From contig NW_024881519.1 in NCBI RefSeq assembly GCF_019059575.1, forward strand, positions 930,001 through 994,000: a stretch of 64,000 bases of DNA, written 5' to 3'. Positions 31,906 through 42,960 of this stretch are shown piece after piece. This stretch comes from Amphibalanus amphitrite. Taxonomy: Eukaryota; Arthropoda; Thecostraca; Balanomorpha; Balanidae. Made by a program: the position numbers and the translations under genes. Numbering within the stretch: the first letter of the stretch is position 1; each line of letters starts with the position of its first letter. The notes beneath the pieces were generated by a model, which was not told the DNA's origin, searched no databases, and worked only from the letters and a program-made list of their open reading frames with translations.

Positions 31906-32251
31906 ATGCTGGTCAGCCAGGCGCCAAACAGTGTGGCCTTGGACAGCGCTGCTGCCGACTCGGCCAGCCAGCTGAGTGGCGCGGCGGACACGGGCGGTCC
32001 GTCTGGGACGCCCAGCTCCGAGGAGCACTCGGTCGCCGATTTGCCGAGGTTCCACTTCGGGCGGCACTCGGCGTCGGCCCCGCTGCCGGTCGCGCCGGCC
32101 CCGCTGCCAGTGGTGCCGACCCCGCTGCCAGTGGTGCCGGCCCCGCTGCCAGTGGTGCCGGCCCCGCTGCCACGCTTCCCATTTTGGCCGCTGCACATGC
32201 CGGCGCTGCTGCCGCCGCTCGATCTTCACCTGGGTGGAGTGCCCACTTTCC
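31906..32251 (+). CDS. Candidate first coding exon of a host gene (unknown product)
   Basis: From the first ATG in frame (31906, with G at -3, after a stop at 31855) the frame runs 346 nt to a GTGAGT donor at 32252, giving a phase-1 exon. Third codon positions are very GC-rich (about 85-90% by eye) and second positions much less so, as in real coding sequence. Overlapping frames lack this pattern. The peptide is Ala/Ser/Pro-rich, with three to four 7-residue repeats of A-P-L-P-V-V-P type from a 21-bp repeat (about 32098-32170). It ends in an aromatic/Pro/Leu-rich segment. I do not recognise the protein. A hAT sits directly after the donor. It could still be a chance GC-rich frame. Confidence 0.4.
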
Positions 32252-32439
32252 GTGAGTAGCATAGGCGTAGGAACAGGGGGGGGGGGGCAGGTGGGCAAGT
32301 GCCCACCCACTTTTCGAGGTGGGGGGCCAACCATGTGTTTTGGCCCACCCACTTTTTACTCGAGGCCCCTCGTTTCGATTTGAGAGGACGTCGTCACCTT
32401 CCAGAATAAACAAACTCGGTAAAAATAAGTTCCACGAAT

Positions 32440-33187
32440 CCCCACGCACGGACTCCAAATGGCCGTGATGGATCCAAGGAGGCCCTCTGTTCATACTTGT
32501 CAGTCGAAGCCCCTGAGACTGATGGCCTGAGAGGCCCTAGTGGATCTGAGGAGGCCCCAATATCCACACTGGTCTGGGGAGGCCCCTGACACTGGCGGTC
32601 TGGGAGGCCCCTCTATCCACACTAGTCAGAGGTATGAGACTGGTGGTCTGGGAGGCCCCTCCATCCACACTAGTCAGAATAGGCCCCTGACACTGGCGGT
32701 CTAGCCGAGGCCCCCTACCCTTACTAGTCAGAGGAGGCCCCTCTATCCTCAATAGTCAGAAGAGGCCCCTGAGACTGATGGTCTGGGAGGCCTATCCATC
32801 TACACTGTAGTCAGAGGAGGCCCCTGAGACTGATGACCTGAGAGGCCCTTATAATCACACCAGGCAGAAGAGGCCCATGAGACTGATGGAATGAGAGGCC
32901 CTTCTATATTCATACTGGCCACAGGAGACCCCCAAAACTTTCGGTCTGGGAGGTCCCTCAATCCGGCACCAGTCAGAAGAGTCCCCTGAGACTGATGGCC
33001 TGGGAAGCCCTTATATTCACACTAGGCAGAAGAGGCCCCTGAGACTGATGGTATGAGAGGCCCTCATATTCAGAAGAGGCCCCCGAGGCTAATGGCTGTG
33101 AGGCCCTTCTGTTCATATAACTGGGCACTGGAGGCCCCTGAAACCGGTGGTCTGGGAGGGCCCTCTATCCACACTAGTCAGAAGAGG
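32440..33187. repeat. AGGCCCCTGAGACTGATGG minisatellite
   Basis: Units of about 50-57 bp read AGGCCCCTGAGACTGATGG, TCTGAGAGGCCCTTCTAT, then TCATACTAGCCAGAGG with variants. The array continues at 35396-35760 after the nested hAT no. 5, which inserted into it. Confidence 0.85.
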
Positions 33188-33261
33188 CCCCTGAGCAGTG
33201 GCGCAGCCAGGGGGGGTCAGAGGGTCAGCTGACCCCCCGAAATTTCTGTCAGGGGCCCGCT

Positions 33262-33265
<4 letters not shown>

Positions 33266-33340
<75 letters not shown>

Positions 33341-33356
33341 AAGAGAAAGAGAGGGG
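33266..33356. repeat. (GA)n microsatellite
   Basis: About 90 bp of GA dinucleotides with a few AAG interruptions at the end. Confidence 0.95.
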
Positions 33357-33417
33357 GATGTCCTAATCTAATCGGACGAGCCCGCTTCGAGAAATACCTG
33401 CTGGGACACCACGGGCC

Positions 33418-33870
33418 CCCGGGAGAACGGGCCCGGGCCCCCTGGGTGGATGGGGCCCGGGCCCCCGATGGATGGTGTCCGGGCCCCCGGTGGATGGGTC
33501 CGGGTCCCCGGGAGAACGGGCCCCGAGCCCCGGGTGGACGGGGCCCGGACCCCCGGGAGAACGGGTCCGGGCCCCCAGGTGGATGGGGCTCGGGACCCCC
33601 GATGGATGGGCCCGGGCCCCCGGGAGAACGGGCCCGGGCCCCCAGGAGAACGGGCCCACGCCCGAGCCCCCGGGTGGATGGGGCCCGGGCCCCGGCAGAA
33701 CGGACCCCGAGCCCTGGGTGGACGGGGCCCGGACCCCGGGTGGATCGGGCTCGGGCCCCCTGGTGAACGGACCCCGGAGCCCCGGGTGGACGGGCCCCGG
33801 AGCCTCGGGTGGACGTGGTCCGGGCCCCCGTGTGGATAGGGCCCGGGCCCTCGGGTAAATGGGGCCCGCT
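33418..33870. repeat. GGGCCCGGGCCC minisatellite
   Basis: Units of about 21-24 bp alternate between GGGAGAACGGGCCCGGGCCC and GGGTGGATGGGGCCCGGGCC. Frames of collagen-like G-P-G or P-G-P type on both strands are composition effects. Confidence 0.92.
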
Positions 33871-34344
33871 AGGGTGACCCGCTTGCTCCGCAACGCGAAT
33901 AAGGGGTATTTTCGATCGGTGGGCGTTTGGCTGCTATTGTGTCCGTACTCCGTGGGTTATGTATCCGTTTCGGTCGATTGCCTTTTGACGGCTAAGTATT
34001 TTGGTTTGGGAAAAATATCCATCGCATCGAGGTGCTCGTGTCTGATAACCATGCGTTCTTCTATAGAACATGCCAAGTGTATTTTATAACATAGGTTAAG
34101 GACGTAATTTATTTAGGACGTAAAGTTACCTATTGAAAAATGAAGGCCATCGATGAATTACTTATGCAGAGGTTTGAAACATTTATATTTTTAAGAATAT
34201 TGTTGCTCGTCATGCAAAAGCGATGATTGGATCTTGGACAAAATTGTATGCTCTTTTCAACTATGCCATTTTCAATAGTCAACCGTGCCAGGTTATGCAG
34301 CAAAACCCGTGTAATTAAGTAAGTCATGAACAAATTATGTTAGT
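33871..34344. other. Unassigned AT-rich interior of hAT no. 5
   Basis: No domain or repeat is recognised between the minisatellite and the TTAA fragment. Confidence 0.35.
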
Positions 34345-34946
34345 TTTGATCACAGATGATGTCTTTATACATTTAGGCGAGGTCGGGTCAGGTCAGGTAA
34401 GGTCAGGTCAACCAGTAGGGATCGTGACGGGTATTCGTAGTGCATACGTGTCAACCGCCTCTGACAGCTTCGTAACATGTTACGAAGGCACCAAAACTAC
34501 TTCTTAAATGTTCAAATGGCTGCTAAATTCGAATTCAGCTAACAAAAACTAGCCTAGAAACATGCATAGCTTGAAAAGTGTACTGAGGTCCTCATAGGTC
34601 AATGACCTGATCTGACCTTCAGGTGACATTGACATCCACCCTTATGCATGGGAGCAACATCAAATCACATGTTTGAACGCTTGAAACCACGAAAGGACTG
34701 CAAACGCGCCGCTAATGCGAGCCGGCATACGCCGAACCGCGATTCTGGCCTCGGAACATGGTCTCGGAAAGAAGGTCAAAGTTCATTTGGGTCAGGGTCA
34801 TGAAAATTCTAGGATAGGTGTAAAATTGATCAACGCGAGGGTACTAAAAGTTTCGTTGCGATCAGCCGCTTTTTACGCGAGTAATTCGCGAAAAAAAACT
34901 TTAGGGGTTGCATCAACCCCATCCCCCCTGTGCCGGCGAGGGTTAA
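34345..34946 (-). mobile_element. Reversed, truncated copy of the TTAA family
   Basis: Read on the minus strand from TTAACCCTCGCCGGCACAGG (TTAA 34943-34946), it follows 18189-19078, including TTTTCGCGAATTACTCGCG and the palindrome CTTCGTAACATGTTACGAAG (about 34470). It stops about 250 bp short of the right end, at 34345. Confidence 0.8.
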
Positions 34947-35403
34947 AACTTCTTGTGAGCGAATTCACGTAATGAAGAAGAATAAGGGCACAATCTACTA
35001 CAGCAGCCAATAGGTGACTTAGGACAGGCACATGGAACTAGTATCTTGTCCGACAGAAGCAGGCAACAGTTCCGATTGCATTTAGGTATGCTATGCATAT
35101 TGCGGAAGAGGCACATTTCGGCCTCGAAAGATACGAATTCTTACGTCATAGTAACATATTTCTGTCGTGGTCAATTTGCGTAAAGATTGAACACCGGGTG
35201 ATATCCGAGCTATTGTTCTATCCACATTTTCTTATTCAAACTCGCTCAGGGTTATCGTGCAGGTAAAGGGGGCCCGCTCAGCAGAATGTGTATGAAATAT
35301 GGAGAGATTCTGAAAAATGGGTGGGGGCCCGCACACTAGGGGGCCCGCTTTGGAGGCGATGACCCCCCCGAAACAAAATCCTGGCTGCGCCACTGCCCCT
35401 GAG

Positions 35404-36116
35404 ACCGATGGTCTGAGAGGCTCTTATATTCATACTGGCCACAAGAGGCCCCTGAGACTGATAGTCAGAGAGGTCCACTCCTAATGAATCTGAGGGGCCC
35501 TCTATCCACATTTACACTTTTCTAGGGAGGCCCCCGAGACTGATGGTCTGAGAGGCCCTTTTATTTATACTGTCCACAGGAGCCCCCTGATATTAATGGT
35601 CTGAGAGGCTCTTCTATTTATACTAACCAGAGGAGGCCCCTAGGATTGATGGTCTCACAGGCCCTTCTATTTATACTAGCCAGAGGAGGCCCATGAGACT
35701 GATGGTCTGAGAGACCCTTCTATTCAAACTAGGCAGATGAGGCCCCTAGTGAGAATGATGGTCCGAAGACCCATGCGGCGGCAACTGGCCGTGGTCATAT
35801 TTCGGCTCGGTAGGGCCCCACAGAGCTCATGAGAGCACCTCAAGGGCTCTTAAGTAGGCACGCTTATCCCCATAAGGGTGCCACGCCGGCTTCTGAAGGC
35901 TCCTTGTAGGCATTTAAGGGCCCTTTCCGGCCTCTAACGGCTCCACCCGCCTGTGATGGCTCCACACCCATGCCAGTGTTTATGAGCGCCACACAGCGGC
36001 GCCTTTGAGGGTCATACTAGTGTCTCTCAGGGCCCTATCCTATATCGGTAGCTCTGGGGGCCCCACACCGGCGGCTCTGTGGGCCACCACACCTGTGCAT
36101 CTCAAGGCTCTATAGG
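35404..36116. repeat. Continuation of the hAT no. 4 repeat arrays
   Basis: The GAGGCCCCTGAGACTGATGG array continues to about 35760. It then passes into irregular GGGCCCCACACCGG / CTCTGAGGGCC phrases. Confidence 0.75.
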
Positions 36117-36118
36117 TA

Positions 36119-36329
36119 CAGTCTGTCTTAAAAGTACCGCGCAAAGTGGCGGTGGATCCATCAAGCCTGACCGAGAAAGGGCCTGTTTTAATTTAAAAGT
36201 CACCGACCAATTGACCTAGGGAATGGATAAGGATGTCAGTTGCTTCAGTGACCCAAATTTAGCAGGCCCTTGCTCAGTCAGGCTCGATGGATCCACCGTC
36301 ACTTTGCGCGGTACTTTTAAGACAGACTG
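36119..36329. mobile_element. Mariner-type MITE with about 70-bp TIRs and TA TSD
   Basis: CAGTCTGTCTTAAAAGTACC... at 36119 is mirrored by ...GGTACTTTTAAGACAGACTG ending at 36329, with TA on both sides (36117-36118 and 36330-36331). The arms stay about 90% complementary for about 70 bp through GGTGGATCCATC. The 211-bp length and TA target fit a Tc1/mariner-derived MITE. Confidence 0.85.
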
Positions 36330-36738
36330 TACATCTGAAGGACCCACACCGACACCTCCGAGGGCCCCACACCAGTATCTCGGAGCTCTGAAGGCCCCAC
36401 ACCGCGGTGTGGGGTTTTTATCGATCCTAGCACGAATTTATTTATATCGCATCCTCCGCTACCTTAACTAATTTTATTTCACCTTCAAATGGTTAAGCTT
36501 AGGGTGTATGATCCCTGACAACATGGTTGGCTCTCCTGCTTGACCCCGTCCCTCCCCCGCCCCCTCCCCAAGGACTTAGCACTGAAACGTTTTCGGCTAG
36601 CAATGCATCGTGGGCGTGGAAGCGTTAAAAAAGTAGAACGAAACTACAATCGTTTTAGAAGTAGATATTTGATCATGTCTAGCCCAATCACCAAAAGGCA
36701 TTTCGGGCTCAACCTTTGCACTTTGTTAGTCCTTGCAC

Positions 36739-37350
36739 TTAAAGGGGGAGGGGGTCGCACAGACTTCTGTCCTCGACTTTTTCGACTTTTCGCATACTAA
36801 CTCAAGCAAAACGTGGCGGATCACGACGAAACTTTCTATACCTTCGATTCGATCAATGTTACTCACACACTTAAAATTTCATGACCTTGACCTTAATAAA
36901 AATTTGACCTGTGACCTGTTTCACCAGACCATGTCAGGCTGGTATCGATTTGGCGCTTATCAGCGCACATTATCGGCGCGTTTTCAGTCTTGTTGTGGTT
37001 GTTAACTCTCCAAGGTATGAAATGCTGTTTGTTCTTTGCATTTTAAGGTCACGTTAAGGTCAAATCAAGGTCATTTACCTTAGATGACCTTAGTTGACTT
37101 TTTCAAGCTATACAATTTTTCTAGATAAGTGCTTGGAGCTTATTTCGAACTTAACACCCATTTGAAGATTTAAGTAGTTTTGGTGCCTAACGGAACATGC
37201 TACGAAGCCGTCAAAGGTAATTGACGCCTACCTTCTATGGATAGCCGGCAAGACACCTACTGGTCGGGCCTGACCTGACCCGGCCTAGCATGAAAACATC
37301 ATCCTTGATCAAAACTAGCTTGAAATTCGTGATTAGCACCCCAAAACCTC
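36739..37350 (+). mobile_element. Divergent member of the TTAA family
   Basis: From a TTAAAGGGGGAGGGGGTCGC start it tracks the family order: TTTCATGACCTTGACC, a TGTGACCTGTTTCACCAGACC stretch, AAGTAGTTTTGGTGCC, then AACATGCTACGAAG. Identity is well below that of other copies. Right end not located. Confidence 0.55.
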
Positions 37351-38355
37351 CAACCTCACTTTACAAAGTTACAGCATTTTTCGATTTACCTATATCAAAG
37401 CTCTGTACTGAAGTTCAATAAGGTGAACATTGGCGGCGATAGCCAATAAAATGGACGCAGCGTTGCAAGGGTGTTGTTGTTTTGTTCAAAAAGAACATTT
37501 GGCGATAGAAAAATAATGTCAACATGGTATCACCCCCTTCCTCCCTCCTCCCAACTCCTATACTGACCGGAAACCCCCAGGCGGTGTGCTGCGGTCGGGT
37601 AACCCGCCGCGGCGCGGCCCGGCGGGGCGTAAGAAACCACGCGGCACCGTCTGCTTTGACGTCTCATAGTGACTGGTTTAGGCAAATTTCGGCAAAAAAT
37701 GAGAGCTGCCCCCGATGCAGAAATTATTGGAGAACATTTTGATATACATTTCCACGCGTAACACCGCGTATCAAACTTTGTAAGGCAATAGTTTGCTTGT
37801 CAACTCTTCGAATCAAGAAGCATTTTAACATTTTTAGCATTTCGGTCAAAAATTATACATTTGGATGAATTTTGGAAATTTTCGTGCATACCATCATCTT
37901 CCTTATAAGTCAAAGATAATGAAAACATGTCGCAACTATAACCTGCTGTTCAGGGAAACGAGTGAGAGGGCGTTTTATCGTAGTGTGCTTTTTCGCTGTA
38001 TGCAGGTAGCACGACGCTGGTCAGGACGAAGCTACACTTTGAGAGTTTTTTTGAGGCATAAACAATCATTTTACAGACGATTTAAGGTGTGATTCGGATG
38101 CGCTGGACAATTCTACGTGGGATGAATAACAAAAAAGTGGAAATCGAAATACTTTAACTTGCCACTTAATGCGTGCTAGGATGGCATAAGTCCCCACGGT
38201 GTGCACCGGTGACTCTGAGGACTCACCGGCTCCTGAGAGCACCATGTTGATGTCTATCTAACGGCTCCACAAGGCCACTGAACTTGAAGGCACCACACAA
38301 GCTCTCACTGAGCTCTAATGTCCATGTTCGTACCGGGCACCGGCCTTTGAGGGAT
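37351..38355. other. Interior of hAT no. 4, no gene seen
   Basis: It contains a GC-rich patch (37590-37640) and some GGCTCC/CCGGC repeats near 38200. A 75-codon frame at 37865-38092 has no recognisable domain. Confidence 0.35.
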
Positions 38356-39225
38356 TTAAACACGCGCAGTGGAAGGGGGGTGGGCGGATTCCGCCCACCC
38401 CTCCTGTTTTTCGCCAATAACTCGCGCCGCAAACATGATATTATTGCGAAATTTGGCTACCTGTCCAGAATTGAACTGCGGATCTTCCGTGCAAAAAATA
38501 AGAAAATTGGGTCACAACTTTTCTTGTTATAGCGGTGTAAAGTCAAACATCCTGCCGCCGTGGCGGCGCGGCGCGGCGGCGCGGCGGCCGGCGCTAGCCG
38601 TTACGCGCCGCCTGAATTGTAAACTGTGCCGGGGCGGGACGGTTCCGTCTTTACATCGCGCTCCTTACCGCTGATTATATTCGATTCGCGTCAAACTGTG
38701 TGAGAAGACTATGAAATGTACAGACAATCTCATGGTCAAAGAATTTTGAAAATCGGCCGGTAGCAACTTGAGTTATGAGTGTGTAAACACAAAATTGTGA
38801 TTGCCGCGTTTCCCGCGTCGGCCGATCCCGCTTCAGCCGGCGACATCTTACCCTTAGCAGGCTTCTAGCTGCCATGTTCATAGTTGGATTAGCTAGAAAT
38901 TCACCATACATACTCACGAATGTATATTCTTTAGTATAGTGAAAGAAAAAGAAAATCGGCTAATAACTTTTTGAGTTATCGGCGTGTAAACGCAAAAAAT
39001 TCGCTCATATGGCAGATTTGACCACATTTGACCTCATTTGACCTTGAAGATATTGACCTAGGGTCATGAAATTCACACACAACAGAGTTCCCCAAGGCCT
39101 CCGCCTACCCTCCAAATTTCGTCTATCTAGCTCCAGTGGAAGCTGAGATCTTAGGGGGGGGGCGACATCCGCCCCCCCCCTTCCACTGGGCGTAGTACTC
39201 GCAACCCTTCCACTGCGCGTGTTAA
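38356..39225. mobile_element. Complete TTAA element (CACGCGCAGTGGAAGG family)
   Basis: TTAAACACGCGCAGTGGAAGG at the left pairs with CCTTCCACTGCGCGTGTTAA at the right (TTAA 39222-39225), with one extra A on the left. Both ends carry a G-run/C-run hairpin just inside (38372-38403 and 39154-39182). The right hairpin again follows GAGATCTTA. The body has the TTTTTCGCCAATAACTCGCG segment, a GC-rich module (38540-38665) and TTTGACC repeats. No transposase. Confidence 0.8.
38540..38665. repeat. GC-rich module shared with 30790-30905
   Basis: AAGTCAAACATCCTGCC, GCGGCGGCGCG, TACGCGCCGCCTG and GACGGTTCCG occur in this order here, and in reverse complement within the 933-bp TIR element. The two hosts are unrelated, so the module is probably a separate mobile piece. 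Confidence 0.55.
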
Positions 39226-39239
39226 GCCAGCGCATTCAT

Positions 39240-39900
39240 AGCTCCACACCAGCTTCACACTGAAGTATCTGAGGGTTCCACTCCGGTGTCTCTAAGGGCC
39301 ACATACCGGCATCTCTGAGGGCCCCATACCGGCGTCTCCGAGGGTCCACATCTGGCGGGCACCCATCAGCGACTGAAGGTCCCACACTGTCGACTCCGAG
39401 AGCCCCATCTGCGTCTGGGAGCACCCATGCCGTCTTTAAGAACCACAGCGGCTCCTCCGTACGAAAGATGGGCGTCTGAATGCCAAAGGGGAGCGGTTCT
39501 GAGACAGTAGGGCACCTACGTGTAATTTAGGGGCGCCTATGAAGCCCATAGGGGCGCCTCAATGCGAAAGAGGGGCGCCTCTGAGGCCTACATATATGGG
39601 CGTCCACATGCAATAGAGGTCTGCAAATCAATTGATCAATGCCTGCAGGGGTGCATTCATAAGAAACAGGGGCGCCGGCATGGCAAAGAGAGGCGCCTGC
39701 AAGTGTCCATAAAAGAGAGACGCCTATGATAAGCGCACATTGTATGCGACAACGGGGCGACTGTGGGACATATAGGGATGTCTCTGATGACTACATAGGG
39801 CGCTTATATGCCAAAGAGGGCGCCTATGAAGCTAATGGGGGCACCTGGGAAACGAGGAAGACATTTGTGTAAGGGTTTTCAGGGGTCATTTGCCGTTTGC
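39240..39900. repeat. GGGCGCCT-type minisatellite of hAT no. 4
   Basis: Phrases such as GAGGGGCGCCT, CTGAGGGCCCCATACCGGCG and TGCCAAAGAGG(G)GCGCCTATG recur. The breakpoint of the 11.8-kb tandem duplication (39710) lies inside this array. Confidence 0.7.
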
Positions 39901-40165
39901 AGCAAATAGATTCTAAAAAAAAATCGGAGGGGGAATAAGTTTTAAAAATGGTGCGGACTTTCCGCACTGTTCGCTTAAGCGGTTACGCCCCTGGGTACAT
40001 TTGCCCGATCTCAGAAGCTAGATTTGGAGGTCATACTTGAAAGCAGCCAGCAGGACGAGGCAAAATTTGGAGGCCCCTGAAAATAGGAGGCCCCCTGGGA
40101 AAGGAGGCCCCTTGATAGGGTGGCCCACCCACATTTCATGACGTTCCTACGCCCGTGGTGAGTAG

Positions 40166-40646
40166 AGTAGGGTGGGGTAAGTGGAACAGGTGGGGTAATT
40201 TGAACATAGTATAAATAACACAAAATTACGAAAAATCCATAAGTGGCACGACCAATAAGACCAAATTGGGAAATTATCGTTACTAAAAGGGCTATCATAT
40301 GAACGGCCTTTTAACCCTATACAAAGTGGCAGTGGCAGTACATAGTGGCAGGGAAGCCTGTTTAGGACCCTCCTTGATATCTCGAGATCAAACGGGCCTG
40401 TTTTCGAAATTTAAACTGCATTCCATGCCGCTCAAACAGATCTACATTACAAAGGTCCCAAAAAAGTAAATAGGGGGGGGGGGGGCTCTAGGGGAGTTAA
40501 AACCTCATATTGCAGATAGTTTTTCAACTGCTCACCATGGCCATGTTTTTCAACCAATTTTGACGCAACTACTGCCGATCGATGCAGAATGAACCAGAAA
40601 TAAACATGCGTCATAAAAATGGGTATTTAAAAATAATAGGCGGATA
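40166..40646. other. Sequence between hAT no. 4 and the RT fragment
   Basis: It opens with GGGTGGGGTAAGTGGAACAGG, a phrase typical of DNA-transposon ends, though no partner end is seen. A G-run lies at 40478. No gene. Confidence 0.35.
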
Positions 40647-41310
40647 CAGGTAAATGTATTTGGGAGGTACTTAAAATACGTAATAAATCGGGTTTTTCGC
40701 TGGTGCATCACCAAAACGGATTGACAATGGTCTTATGATGCTACAAACATGTGTGAAAGAATGACCTAAAGTAAATTGATCTAAACTGAAGAGCAGCAAG
40801 GCCCCTGGGTGGGATATGGTCTCTACTGATCATCTGCTCCACATGCATCCTCTGCTTCATGAAATCCTCGCTGTGATTTTCAATGTCATGCTCAATCACT
40901 GCTCTCTACCAGATGGCCTGTCACATTCATTGCTGGTGTCCCTGCTAAAAGAGAAGGGAGGGATGATCGACGACCAGGCGAACTATAGGGCCATTGCCCT
41001 ATCTACCACCATTTCCAAGGTATTGGAGCTTGTCCTTGTTGAAAGGCTGCTTCCCTTTATAAGGACTTGCGATGCACAGTTTGGGTTTAAGAGTGGTCTC
41101 TCTACCACACATGCGACCTTTGCTTTTAAAGGGACTGTCCCACCTTCTAAAATGTTGTTAAAACCAGTTAAATTGTGCCCGCCTTTATAGATTGGATGAC
41201 CAGGAACACGGTTCTGGCATTTATTTTTCATTAAAAATCTTAGGCTTCCCATATTCCAAACACAAACTTTCAAATATGTGACGTCACAGCCCAAAATTAC
41301 CTCCTTCCCC
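40647..41310 (+). repeat. 664-bp direct repeat S, copy A-left
   Basis: CAGGTAAATG...CTCCTTCCCC matches 48509-49172 with about 1% substitutions. The two copies bracket the hAT copy 41311-48508. It holds the first part of an RT frame and the left part of a TTAA MITE (41130-41310). Confidence 0.9.
40780..41127 (+). pseudogene. Non-LTR reverse transcriptase fragment (finger/early palm)
   Basis: The frame opens after a TGA (40777) with K-S-S-K-A-P-G-W-D, the usual start of the RT domain in LINE-type elements. It continues through L-P-D-G-L, L-L-K-E-K-G, N-Y-R-A-I-A-L-S-T-T-I-S-K and F-G-F-K-S-G-L-S-T-T-H-A (RT blocks 1-3). It stops at a TTAA MITE and is then joined to an unrelated hAT, so the catalytic blocks are absent here. 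No endonuclease domain is upstream. The product could not work as polymerase. Confidence 0.85.
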
Positions 41311-42089
41311 GCCAGAACTCTGGCGACGGGGGTGAGAGACGTTCGCGATGGGCCCCCCAGCAAAGTGGGCCCCCTCAACCTAATGGGGGCCCCTTACCAA
41401 CAACGAAAGGTCAGATGATCATTGTCCTGATCATTACCAGCCAAATCGGGGAAAAGGACAAATATCTCTTGATCTGAAGAGGCACGTAAAAAACAACAGC
41501 ATATTTACAGAAACACGACCATTCTGCCCATATTTGATGGACAGCGTGCAATTGGTGGCCAGCGGTCACTCAAATGGTCGGGCTGGGTCAAAAAGCTTTT
41601 AAAAAAAGCTCAACATCAGTTTTTCGACTATTACTTTTGATATAGGAGACGAGGTAGAGTAATGAAATTGTCTTGAATGTGTTGATCATCCATACGGATC
41701 AGTTGATGACCATCATGAACTTCTCAAGTAAGGGCATGACCTTGATCTGCGGTCACATTTGAAGTTGAACTTTTTATGTGAAATTATAGGCGTTAACGTA
41801 AAATGCGACTATTTAGATGGTTCTGCCCTCTGCTCTGTTGCCAAACTGTAGCCGCCGTCTGCTCCGCTCCGCCAAAAGGCCAGATGATTACCACGCTGTA
41901 TTGTAACAGCGCATGTGCATGAGCACGGTTTCTGCCAAAGACACACAAACAAATATAACACGTACCACAGTTGAACATAGGCGTGAGGGACAGGTATATA
42001 GCTATATGAAGTACTATCTCACATTATTACACTTCAGTCAAATCTCGTACTTATGCCGACACACTTACGCCAAAACAATAATCATATCC

Positions 42090-42380
42090 TCACCATCGGA
42101 GTGACTCTCGGCAGGATGTAGACGGCAGCCAAAGTGAGCACAGTGCTCGAGCGCCACTAAAACCAGGCGCCAAAGTACGTGGCCGGGCGCGCCACACCAA
42201 ACGGGCGCTGTCGAGACGTCGGGCGCCACACCAGACAGGCGCCACCAGCGCGCCGAACGCCTCACCAACGGCGCCACCAGTACGTCGAGCGCCGCACCAA
42301 CCAGCGCCACCAACAGAAGCAGGCGCCACGGATGATTCGCACCAAAAACCGGGCGCAACCTGCATGCGACACCCCATTTA
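42090..42380. repeat. GGCGCCAC-rich tract in the 4.6-kb insertion
   Basis: GCGCCAC(A/C) recurs about a dozen times. The open frames on both strands here are W/G/A-rich and lack a domain, so they are composition effects. Confidence 0.6.
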
Positions 42381-42796
42381 CAAATGTGGCGTAACAGTGA
42401 CAAAGAAACGAAACAAATCCATCTAAATGGTACAGGTAAGAGCCAAACTGTAACAGAGCTGACCACGTAAAAACCAGCAAAACGGTAATTATTAGAAATT
42501 ATGCGAAACATTACAATCATGGCATACAATTTTATCCATACAAACCATTTCACTTACAGGGCACGCCGCGCCACACGTCCAACTCAACCAGAAACCAAAA
42601 TGAACATCACTAAGCGTACCACAACTACATCACCTCTAATCGCCAATGAATAAAAATGCCAATAGAAACCGAAAGACAGGTATACCAAATCGCCACATAT
42701 AATAAATGAGGGTCACGACACATAATACCTATGCCAAGATATCTTAAGCCAATGACGACAATCAAAAAACAAACGCCAACAGAAAGTTCAATACTG

Positions 42797-42960
42797 CCAT
42801 CACTATACTGCACTAGTACTGACACACATACACATGTCACGGATCACCTAACGGATCGGCAACTCTCCCCGATTCCCTTTGTTATCGGTGTACCCGCGGA
42901 GCGGGCTGCCATCTAGCGGCGCGGATATCTTCACTAAGGAGGGGAGCCGGCCGCCCGCCG
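42797..42960. repeat. Inverted repeat arm in the 4.6-kb insertion, pairs with 46190-46330
   Basis: CACATGTCACGGATCACCTA, ACGGATCGGCAACTC, ATCTTCACTAAGGAGG and GCCGGCCGC occur in this order. All appear in reverse complement near the right side (46190-46330). Identity is patchy, about 75-80% by eye. Confidence 0.7.

Larger units (their letters stand above)
33196..35395. mobile_element. Non-autonomous hAT transposon no. 5, nested in hAT no. 4
   Basis: Perfect 15-bp TIRs CAGTGGCGCAGCCAG and CTGGCTGCGCCACTG, the same as hAT no. 1, are flanked by CCCCTGAG on both sides (33188-33195 and 35396-35403). The 2.2-kb body holds a (GA)n tract, a GGGCCC minisatellite and a truncated, reversed TTAA element. 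Identical TIRs with a different interior point to mobilisation by the same transposase as hAT no. 1. Confidence 0.93.
32260..40157. mobile_element. Non-autonomous hAT transposon no. 4 (7.9 kb), host of further nests
   Basis: The ends CATAGGCGTAGGAAC and GTTCCTACGCCCGTG match at 13 of 15 positions. They are flanked by an exact 8-bp duplication GTGAGTAG (32252-32259 and 40158-40165). The body holds a minisatellite, a complete younger hAT (33196-35395), a mariner-type MITE (36119-36329) and a complete TTAA element (38356-39225). No transposase is found. The first copy of the tandem duplication begins inside its right part at 39710. Confidence 0.88.

Noticed and set aside
33363..33893. Collagen-like frames on both strands
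   Set aside because: Pro/Gly periodicity comes from the GGGCCC minisatellite; no signal or domain and open in several frames.
39980..40000. hAT-like end (complement CAGGGGCGTAACCGC)
   Set aside because: No partner end or TSD; may be part of the surrounding array in hAT no. 4.
42065..42553. 162-codon minus-strand frame, also in copy B
   Set aside because: It translates a GGCGCCAC-rich tract; its presence in both units only reflects the tandem duplication.
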